This document shows positions 1 to 5,023 of a DNA stretch of 5,023 nucleotides, in pieces. Numbering within the stretch: position 1 is the stretch's first letter; every line of letters begins with the position of its first letter. This stretch comes from Patescibacteria group bacterium. GTDB taxonomy: Bacteria > Patescibacteriota > Gracilibacteria > UM-FILTER-43-11. The notes under the pieces are model-generated. The model ran no database searches. It saw only the letters and a list, made by a program, of their open reading frames with translations, and had not been told where the DNA came from. The position numbers were made by a program, and so were the translations under genes. The stretch lies in assembly GCA_018814945.1 (NCBI GenBank), contig JAHIYT010000130.1:1-5023 (forward strand), in the 5' to 3' direction.

Positions 1-1065
1 ATATATCGGTATTTTTAATTTCTCCTTTTTATCCCTAATGATATAAAGCTTTACATTCACATAATTTAGTTCAATCAAAAAAGTATCATCGATTAGTTTT
101 TGCAATTTTTCATATGTGTCACAGGAATAAATTTTTGATTTAAACGAAGTAAGTGTATTGCGAAATTCCCTAAAACTTTCCGTGATTAATTCTGGAAAAA
201 TCCTCTCTATCCACTTTATAAAAAGTAATCCAATAAATGAGCTTAGCAGAGAAACAAAAATTACATTTGTCTCTGGGAATGTAAAAGTAAGCAATCTAAA
301 AATCCAAAATATGGATATAAAGAAAATAGTATATAAAATTATTTTCCTTAGAAGATTTAGTGTTGTATTTGAGAAATTGAGGAATCTGTAGCGGTGAATA
401 GCATAATAAGAAGGCATAACAAAGGCCAATATCAATACATGGATCTCTCTCTGAAGAACAATAATATCAAAAATAGGCAGAATCACATTGGTAGCAACGG
501 CCAAAGTTACAAATGCGAAATATCCATAACTAACATAAACCATTTTACCTCTTTCAATACCCTTAATATTACTTAGCTTCACAACAGCAAGAGCAACTGA
601 TGCCATAAGATTAAAAATAATATCGGTTGCATAGAGAAAGTACAACGGGCCAAAAGTGTCTTTAATATAAATACCGTCCTTTACCAAAAAAAAGTCATTA
701 ACAAGGGGTGTAAATCCAGCTACAGCAAACAAGGCCAGGGTAATAACCAGATAAAAATATTTAACACTATTTGGTAAAACAAAAGAAGGTCTCGGGAAGA
801 GATATATGAATATTGTCATAAGGGACATGCCTAAAATGGAAAACCCATAAGAAAGACGCATCCAAAAAATTCCCTCATGAAAATTCGCATAATCCGCATA
901 GCCATATCCAAAATACAAAGTCAGCATCCAGGCAATAGCACTTAAAGATATCAAAAAGAAGATAATATTATTTTTAGATCTATAATGATCAAACAACACC
1001 AAAATCCCCATGAGCAATATCAATAGTGCAAAAAAGAAATATACGAAATCAAAATAATTAAACAT
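1..1065 (-). CDS. Multi-pass membrane sensor protein, probably 7TM-type histidine kinase (N-terminal part, runs off left edge)
   Basis: The minus-strand frame from the ATG at 1063-1065 stays open for 355 codons to base 1 with no stop, so the gene is cut by the window edge. An in-frame TAA lies 9 bases upstream of the ATG, so no longer start is possible. The protein is very hydrophobic. I count about nine likely membrane helices, near residues 6-26, 33-52, 66-90, 101-119, 139-163, 174-197, 208-224, 239-259 and 267-287. The first seven resemble the 7TM N-terminal sensor region of histidine kinases, including an FWMRLSYGF stretch near 67-75. They are followed by a linker (AIHRYRFLNFS, 222-232) and two further helices. 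Residues of about 315-355 (TYEKLQKLIDDTF, then a predicted beta strand) look like the start of a cytoplasmic GAF domain. The output domain lies outside the window, so a kinase, cyclase or other effector are all possible. It is the third gene of a likely operon, 59 bases after the acyltransferase-like gene. Confidence 0.75.
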   Translation of the reverse strand, partial: MFNYFDFVYFFFALLILLMGILVLFDHYRSKNNIIFFLISLSAIAWMLTLYFGYGYADYANFHEGIFWMRLSYGFSILGMSLMTIFIYLFPRPSFVLPNSVKYFYLVITLALFAVAGFTPLVNDFFLVKDGIYIKDTFGPLYFLYATDIIFNLMASVALAVVKLSNIKGIERGKMVYVSYGYFAFVTLAVATNVILPIFDIIVLQREIHVLILAFVMPSYYAIHRYRFLNFSNTTLNLLRKIILYTIFFISIFWIFRLLTFTFPETNVIFVSLLSSFIGLLFIKWIERIFPELITESFREFRNTLTSFKSKIYSCDTYEKLQKLIDDTFLIELNYVNVKLYIIRDKKEKLKIPIY

Positions 1066-1076
1066 TTTTATTTTTT
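1063..1076 (-). promoter_or_regulatory. A-rich translation start without Shine-Dalgarno
   Basis: On the minus strand the start of the membrane sensor gene reads AAAAAATAAAAATG, and there is no purine-rich GGAGG-like motif within 20 bases upstream. The same 14 bases occur at the start of the preceding gene (2133-2146). This fits leaderless-like or A-rich initiation, which is common in lineages that rarely use anti-SD pairing. Confidence 0.4.
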
Positions 1077-1124
1077 ATTTTTTTCAGCTTCGACTGGAAT
1101 TATATATCACTACGTAAGCAAAAT

Positions 1125-2135
1125 CTATTTTTTATCTCTTTCTGCTAACCTTTGTGCTTTTAATTTTTTAAACTCTTCTGGTGGAAGTGTATAAGATGCA
1201 ATTGCCCATTCAACAGGACCTCCTATCAAAATATCACCCTCCTTTTCATCAAAAAATGTTGTACCTTCTATGCCCCCAGCTCCAAGAAAAATCCCATGTG
1301 CAGGTGAATTTCTGCGTACATCACCGAGTAAATCCAATTTTCTGTGTTCAGGTGAAATTGCTTTAAATAAGTTTCCTAATAAAGCTGGCAATCTACCCGC
1401 GCAATCTTTTGATACACTTATGCAATTCCATGCCATGACTGTTTTATCTGGGTTTGTTTCATCTTCTCTAAAAATATCTTTTACACAATTCAGATATTTA
1501 CCCAAGTCTCTTTGATGTTCAGGTTTTTGTAGCTCAGGCTTCATATATGGATATTTACTACCCCACTCCAAAAGAAATTCCCTTTGCACATCTGTAACAT
1601 AAGAAAAGGCCAAGCCACCAAGCGAGCCATCCGCCTTTCTTAGGATGCTCATATAACTTTCATCGCTCTCCAATAACTTTTGTTCAAAATTTCTTCTATG
1701 TGCTTCAGGATCATAAACATATTCCATTTCGCCTTGGCAACACGGGCATGGCGGTAAACCCTCACTATCCATTCTATCTAAATCAACCATTTCTTTACCG
1801 GTGTCAAACGCCTGTCTAGCCGTTAAACGAGCATCCTCACCTCTCATTTCACAAGGTGGGCAGGCAGCAAAATGCATGGTATTACCAAATATCCACCTAT
1901 AAAAACCAGAAGCTTCCTTAACAAGTTCCGGGGTTATTTCTGCAGATGTCATAGCTTCTGCTCTTTTAAATTGTGGCTCTTCGTGTTCCTCGTGTCGTGT
2001 CTGACCATTAGGTGAAAATATTGGGGCTTCTCTTGATTCGATTACAATTTTTCCAACAGATTGTGGGTGTGTTGGAGCTTCTGCTTTCTCAATTGTAGCC
2101 TGGACAAAGGCATCCGGTTTTTTTATTTCAGTCAT
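1125..2135 (-). CDS. Putative GNAT-fold acyltransferase with cysteine-rich (zinc-binding-like) module
   Basis: The gene encodes 336 residues from the ATG at 2133-2135 (in-frame TAA 12 bases upstream) to a TAG stop. Residues 1-65 are polar and probably disordered. Residues 70-145 contain two cysteine clusters, CPPC (C92, C95) and CPCC (C130, C132, C133), 34 residues apart, which could bind one zinc ion. From about 162 the pattern resembles a GNAT acyltransferase: strand-forming SILRKADGSLGGLAFSYV (163-180), then TVMAWNCISV (232-241), then a helix (ALLGNLFKAI, 251-260) and LLGDVRRNSPAHGIFLGAGG (269-288), which recalls the conserved end of GNAT domains. The usual acyl-CoA loop (R/Q-x-x-G-x-G/A) is degenerate here (KDCAGRLPAL), so binding of acyl-CoA is uncertain. 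It lies 22 bases after the decarboxylase gene and is probably co-transcribed, so it may modify that enzyme's amine product. I do not recognise a named family. Confidence 0.6.
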   Translation of the reverse strand: MTEIKKPDAFVQATIEKAEAPTHPQSVGKIVIESREAPIFSPNGQTRHEEHEEPQFKRAEAMTSAEITPELVKEASGFYRWIFGNTMHFAACPPCEMRGEDARLTARQAFDTGKEMVDLDRMDSEGLPPCPCCQGEMEYVYDPEAHRRNFEQKLLESDESYMSILRKADGSLGGLAFSYVTDVQREFLLEWGSKYPYMKPELQKPEHQRDLGKYLNCVKDIFREDETNPDKTVMAWNCISVSKDCAGRLPALLGNLFKAISPEHRKLDLLGDVRRNSPAHGIFLGAGGIEGTTFFDEKEGDILIGGPVEWAIASYTLPPEEFKKLKAQRLAERDKK

Positions 2136-2146
2136 TTTTATTTTTT
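2133..2146 (-). promoter_or_regulatory. A-rich translation start without Shine-Dalgarno
   Basis: The start of the acyltransferase-like gene reads AAAAAATAAAAATG on the minus strand, identical over 14 bases to the start of the membrane sensor gene at 1063-1076. The sequences diverge immediately upstream. No SD motif is present in the 22-base gap after the decarboxylase stop codon. Confidence 0.4.
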
Positions 2147-2157
2147 GTTAAGAAATA

Positions 2158-3759
2158 TTAAACGTTATATTTTAAATAATTTGGTGGAGCAAAGCCGTTA
2201 AAAATTGAGCCATACGAATCCGTATAAGCACCCGCATTTTCTCCAATTAAATAATCACCTGATTCTATATCATTAGGAAGAGCAGTTTCGATTTTATCAA
2301 TTGGATTACATGATTCACCAGATAAAACACATTCAGACCTATCTCCAACTCTTTCTTCGCCGTCAGGAGAAATTACTTTTAATGGAGGTAGTGGCCAGCC
2401 ATGAAGTTTTATTCCATTAAATGTGTTATGAGCACCTCCGGAAAAGCTTACATTTGTAACCCCATCCCTCTCCTCAATAGCGTGAACAGGGGATATCCAA
2501 TGTGCATATGGTGCCACCATAAACCTGCCAAATTCAAAAATAATTTTACCCTCACCTCTTTTTAAAACATCATCAGTAACGTTCTTATCAACAGCATCAT
2601 TAATTAATCTAAGAAAGTCATCAGGACTGTTAGAGATAATACCAAAGTAATCTATAGGCAAACCTCCGCCAATATTAAAACTCGTAACCCCTCCGGCATC
2701 ACTTGCAATCTCAGAGGCTGTAGCTATTGCCTCTTTATAAATTTCCGGCATATCTATTTGTGATCCAGCATGCATGCATATTCCAGCACGTAGACCTCTG
2801 GCTTTTATTTGCTCAATCATTTCTTTCGCAAGTTGATATTTTTCGGGAGGTATGCCAAATTTAGTCATCATTGGTAATGCTGCATGATCATTTCTAATTG
2901 CTATTCGAACGGCAATTTCCGGAGCTTCCTCACCCATTTCCTCACATAATTTAAAGGCATGTTCAAGTGCAGGCATATGATCTACGGTCATGTATCTTGC
3001 ACCTCCTTTAACTATTTGCTCAAGCTCTTCAGGCGGTAGTTTCGGTAAATTATGATAGATATTTTTTGGGTCAACACCATGCATTTGAGCCATTGCCACT
3101 TCATTTCCCGAAGCACAATCCAAACCATCAATACCTGCTTCCATCAAAATTTTAACAATTTCAGATTGAGGATTCGCCTTCATTGCATACAATATTTGCC
3201 TTTCATCACTCCAATTGGGTATAAGATTTTCTTTTAAATATTGAACCCTATCTCGCAATCCCTGAACATTCAATAGGTTTAAAGCTTGGCCAGGATATTT
3301 TTGAATAGCCATTAAAATAGCCTGATCAATATCTGAAGTGGGTAATACATCAGGCAGACACCTGTCATTCATTATCGTCATAGCGAGCCTTTGATAATCT
3401 TGCGGGGTTAATGTTCCTTTTAATTCCTCTCGCCATTCACCAACTGACCTATTTACCTCTGAATCATAAAGAAAGTTAGGAGTTGAAGTGGGTGATGGCA
3501 TATTTACTGCAACACCATTTTGAATCATGGCAGAAAGATTCCAACGAACATCTCCCACAATCACTCTATCTTGTTCCCCCCTAAGCATTTGAAGTTGCCC
3601 TTCTTCGTCTATGCTCAAAAAATCTTCGGCAGCACCGGAATTCCAAATTCTATTCACTGCTCCATATACATCCAAGCTTGGTGAAGTACCAAAAATCTCC
3701 CTCTTTCTAGGTGTTTGTTGCAGTGATCCAGATGATTCATTTTGGCTAGAAATACCCAT
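2158..3759 (-). CDS. PLP-dependent Orn/DAP/Arg-type (group IV) decarboxylase with N-terminal extension
   Basis: The gene encodes 533 residues. The ATG at 3757-3759 is directly preceded by an in-frame TAA, so it is the first possible start; the stop is TAA. Residues from about 150 match the alanine-racemase-fold barrel plus C-terminal beta domain of eukaryotic-type ornithine and diaminopimelate decarboxylases. Visible motifs are YAMKANP (191-197, with K194 as the expected PLP Schiff-base lysine), DCASGNE (214-220), KFG (300-302), MHAGSQ (329-334, H330 stacking on PLP), NIGGG (362-366), EFGR (409-412), SGESCNPID (480-488, catalytic-type C484), GAYT (510-513) and FNGF (520-523). The family normally has about 390-430 residues, so residues 1-150 are extra; I recognise no domain there. 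Compared with ornithine decarboxylase, EPGR has become EFGR. The two acidic residues that hold the substrate side-chain amine (D332 and D361 in the trypanosomal enzyme) align by eye to H453 and N485. The PLP site looks intact, so the enzyme is probably active on an unknown amino acid. It is the first gene of the likely operon. Confidence 0.88.
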   Translation of the reverse strand: MGISSQNESSGSLQQTPRKREIFGTSPSLDVYGAVNRIWNSGAAEDFLSIDEEGQLQMLRGEQDRVIVGDVRWNLSAMIQNGVAVNMPSPTSTPNFLYDSEVNRSVGEWREELKGTLTPQDYQRLAMTIMNDRCLPDVLPTSDIDQAILMAIQKYPGQALNLLNVQGLRDRVQYLKENLIPNWSDERQILYAMKANPQSEIVKILMEAGIDGLDCASGNEVAMAQMHGVDPKNIYHNLPKLPPEELEQIVKGGARYMTVDHMPALEHAFKLCEEMGEEAPEIAVRIAIRNDHAALPMMTKFGIPPEKYQLAKEMIEQIKARGLRAGICMHAGSQIDMPEIYKEAIATASEIASDAGGVTSFNIGGGLPIDYFGIISNSPDDFLRLINDAVDKNVTDDVLKRGEGKIIFEFGRFMVAPYAHWISPVHAIEERDGVTNVSFSGGAHNTFNGIKLHGWPLPPLKVISPDGEERVGDRSECVLSGESCNPIDKIETALPNDIESGDYLIGENAGAYTDSYGSIFNGFAPPNYLKYNV

Positions 3760-3795
3760 TTATAATTAAAATTTTCAATAAAATAACAATTAAAA

Positions 3796-3838
3796 TACCC
3801 TCTCAATTCTATTAATTAATAAAATTTATTTGAGGGTA
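3796..3838 (-). repeat. Imperfect inverted repeat in decarboxylase 5' leader
   Basis: TACCCTC (3796-3802) is the exact reverse complement of GAGGGTA (3832-3838). Two more A-T pairs follow if two bases (3803-3804) are bulged. The loop is AT-rich and contains the palindrome ATTAATTAAT (3811-3820). The hairpin would lie between the proposed -10 box and the start codon, 37 bases upstream of the ATG. It could be an operator or an mRNA leader structure. The large loop and the lack of an unbroken T run argue against a strong terminator. Confidence 0.35.
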
Positions 3839-3868
3839 GTGGGGATGGGCTTCAACTTTGAACATAGT

Positions 3869-3874
3869 ATTATA
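3869..3874 (-). promoter_or_regulatory. Candidate -10 box for the leftward operon
   Basis: The minus strand reads TATAAT here, an exact match to the sigma-70 -10 consensus, about 110 bases before the decarboxylase ATG. The best upstream -35-like hexamer is TTGTGT (3890-3895), but the 15-base spacing is short. In such AT-rich DNA a chance match is possible. The position in a divergent intergenic region with no other gene supports it. Confidence 0.35.
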
Positions 3875-4010
3875 TTTTTGTTTTTTGGTACACAAAATAA
3901 TTGCACAATTTAACATAATTTTAACAACGTAGCATTAAAAAAGTGTTAAAAATTATCAATCCTATAGTATTTTTGGTAAATTAAAAATAAGCTATTTAAC
4001 ACAATTAAAT

Positions 4011-4562
4011 ATGGTACTCCTGGAATCCTCACAACTCCCCCTTAACACTCCAATAATCGACTTTGATCTCCCTGGGGTAGATGACAAAACTTATAACCCA
4101 TCTGATTTTGCAAATAAAGAAATTCTCGTAATTATTTTTATGTGCAATCACTGCCCATATGTTCACGCAGTAATTGATCGCTTGATTGCCATACAGTCCG
4201 ATTATGGAGATAAGGGCGTACAGCTAATTGGTATAAATGCTAACGATGCGGATGATTATCCTGAAGATTCTTTTGACGCCATGAAAGAATGGGCGCCTGA
4301 AAATGGTGTAAACTTTGTCTACTTACGTGACGAAGGTCAATCAATAGCAAAAGCTTATAAAGCGCAGTGTACACCCGATATTTATGTGTTCGACAAGTCG
4401 CGACACCTTGTCTATCATGGTCGAATAGATGACAACTGGCAAAACGAATCACAAGTCACCAAAAACGAACTCAGAGATGCACTCGACGCAATTCTCTCCA
4501 GATCCCCACTCGCCGAAAAGCAACTACCAACGATAGGCTGTTCAATTAAATGGAAACAGTAA
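4011..4562 (+). CDS. Thioredoxin-fold (PRX-like / redoxin) family protein
   Basis: This complete gene encodes 183 residues from the ATG at 4011 to TAA. It belongs to the AhpC/TSA-like branch of the thioredoxin fold, often annotated simply as thioredoxin family protein. Residues 1-30 fit the usual opening of the family, a short N-terminus then a PxxDFxLPGVDxK-type segment. The CxxC active site is CNHC (C45-C48) within FMCNHCPYV. Other family marks are GINANDADDYPEDSF (74-88), DEGQSIAKAYKAQCTPD (107-123, with the fold's cis-proline at P122 and an extra cysteine C120), YHGRIDDNW (135-143) and the C-terminal GCSIKWK (176-182, with C177). There is no signal peptide or membrane segment, so it should be cytoplasmic. 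It probably acts as a thiol-disulfide or peroxide-linked redox protein; the physiological substrate of this family is not clear. It has its own promoter region and no SD motif, and appears monocistronic. Confidence 0.9.
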   Translation: MVLLESSQLPLNTPIIDFDLPGVDDKTYNPSDFANKEILVIIFMCNHCPYVHAVIDRLIAIQSDYGDKGVQLIGINANDADDYPEDSFDAMKEWAPENGVNFVYLRDEGQSIAKAYKAQCTPDIYVFDKSRHLVYHGRIDDNWQNESQVTKNELRDALDAILSRSPLAEKQLPTIGCSIKWKQ

Positions 4563-4564
4563 AT

Positions 4565-4655
4565 ATTTCTGATTTCTGATTTTAGATTTCAGATTTGATT
4601 TTACATGTTGCATTTCAGAATCTAGAATGGGAATCACAAATCCGAAATCCGAAAT
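4565..4655. repeat. Inverted arrays of degenerate 7-base repeats (ATTTCNG)
   Basis: The left array (4565-4599) is five consecutive heptads: ATTTCTG, ATTTCTG, ATTTTAG, ATTTCAG, ATTTGAT. The right array (4612-4655) keeps a 7-base phase. Its right half reads, on the minus strand, ATTTCGG, ATTTCGG, ATTTGTG. Positions 4565-4588 and 4632-4655 are complementary at 20 of 24 positions, which would give a long stem with a 43-base loop. It lies between two convergent genes, starting two bases after the thioredoxin-like stop. It may act as a two-way transcription barrier or be a non-autonomous repeat element. No T run follows the stem on either strand, so it is not a canonical intrinsic terminator. Confidence 0.7.
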
Positions 4656-4675
4656 GGATGTACTATAATGTCAAA

Positions 4676-5023
4676 CTATTCCAAGGCCTTCTTAATCCTC
4701 TCTAGCCCTTCCTTAATATCCTCCATACTCGATGCATAAGAAAATCTTATATATTCATCACCTTCTTTTCCAAATGCACCTCCAGGCACCACAGCAACAT
4801 TTGCCTTCTCTAATAAAAACTCAGTAAACTTAAAACTATCATTCATTTCATCAGTGTATAAATCCGAAACTTTGATGAAGGCATAAAACGCACCCTCCGG
4901 TTTTACCAAGCTAAGTCCAGGAATTTTATTAACTTCTTCATAAATATACTCGCGTCTTTTTGTGAATTCTTCAGCCATAGTTACCACAGAATCTTTCGGT
5001 CCAGTTAATGCTGCCAAAGCCGC
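4676..5023 (-). CDS. Class I/II PLP-dependent aminotransferase, C-terminal part (runs off right edge)
   Basis: The minus-strand frame is open from base 5023 to the TAG at 4676-4678, giving 115 residues. The real start lies beyond the window: the frame begins mid-domain with AALAALTGPKDSV, a standard stretch just after the PLP lysine region in aspartate aminotransferase relatives. A TTG near 5017 is an internal leucine, not a start. Recognisable family marks in order are RREYIYEEVNKIPG, PEGAFYAFIKV, VAVVPGGAFG and YIRFSYASS. The arginine in the last motif matches the one that binds the substrate alpha-carboxylate in this family. The pattern fits the class I-gamma aspartate/aromatic/prephenate aminotransferases, but the substrate cannot be fixed from this part. 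It is convergent with the thioredoxin-like gene, with the heptad repeats in between, and appears functionally unrelated to it. Confidence 0.92.
   Translation of the reverse strand, partial: AALAALTGPKDSVVTMAEEFTKRREYIYEEVNKIPGLSLVKPEGAFYAFIKVSDLYTDEMNDSFKFTEFLLEKANVAVVPGGAFGKEGDEYIRFSYASSMEDIKEGLERIKKALE

Larger units (their letters stand above)
3760..4010. other. Divergent intergenic region
   Basis: This 251-base gap separates the leftward decarboxylase operon from the rightward thioredoxin-like gene, so both promoters should lie here. It is very AT-rich. It holds the leader hairpin and the leftward -10 candidate. For the rightward gene the best -10-like hexamer is TATAGT (3963-3968), about 45 bases before the ATG, with no convincing -35. 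No coding sequence, tRNA or riboswitch pattern was seen. Confidence 0.6.

Noticed and set aside
158..576. Two short plus-strand open frames (158-391 and 394-576)
   Set aside because: They lie antisense to the continuous 355-codon membrane-protein frame, have no recognisable motifs, and arise from its codon pattern.
3052..3237. Plus-strand 61-residue open frame inside the decarboxylase
   Set aside because: It is antisense to the conserved barrel region containing the PLP lysine motif, so it is a shadow frame.
3968..3975. TATTTTTG, matching the Bacteroidota -7 consensus TAnnTTTG, upstream of the thioredoxin-like gene
   Set aside because: No TTTG-like -33 element lies at the right distance, and the same octamer also occurs at 3873-3880, so it is weak evidence for a promoter or for the lineage.
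4240..4452. Minus-strand 70-residue open frame inside the thioredoxin-like gene
   Set aside because: It is antisense to well-conserved family motifs and shows no domain of its own.
4664..4669. TATAAT on the plus strand between the convergent genes
   Set aside because: It would drive transcription antisense into the aminotransferase, has no -35-like partner at a suitable distance, and such hexamers are expected by chance in AT-rich DNA.

Overview
This is an AT-rich bacterial window with tightly packed genes. Three adjacent genes run leftward from about 3759 to the left edge, one gene runs rightward (4011-4562), and a partial gene enters from the right edge on the minus strand. No start codon has a clear Shine-Dalgarno sequence. 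The starts instead follow A-rich leaders, and two of them share the same 14 bases. This suggests a lineage that initiates translation with little use of anti-SD pairing, such as Bacteroidota or one of the AT-rich candidate phyla. The sequence alone does not settle which. No rRNA, tRNA, CRISPR array, transposase or phage gene is visible. All genes read cleanly with the standard code.

Left block (1-3759, minus strand), in order of transcription. First is a 533-residue PLP-dependent decarboxylase of the ornithine/DAP/arginine group-IV family, with an extra N-terminal region of about 150 residues. After 22 bases comes a 336-residue protein with a cysteine-rich CxxC/CxCC module and a C-terminal half that looks like a GNAT acyltransferase. 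After a further 59 bases comes a multi-pass membrane protein whose first 355 residues are in the window. It has a 7TM-sensor-like N-terminus, two more membrane helices and what looks like the start of a cytoplasmic GAF domain. The short gaps and shared strand suggest one operon. A decarboxylase, an acyltransferase and a membrane sensor together could make, modify and sense a small amine-derived molecule, but that is a hypothesis.

Centre and right (3760-5023). A 251-base divergent intergenic region carries a consensus -10 box for the leftward operon and an imperfect hairpin in its 5' leader. To its right is a complete thioredoxin-fold protein of the PRX-like family (CNHC active site, C-terminal GCSIKWK). 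It converges on the C-terminal part of a class I/II aminotransferase. The gap between these two genes holds two arrays of degenerate 7-base repeats (ATTTCNG type) in opposite orientations, which can fold into a long imperfect stem.

The most interesting parts are the decarboxylase with altered substrate-contact positions, its acyltransferase-like partner, and the linked membrane sensor.
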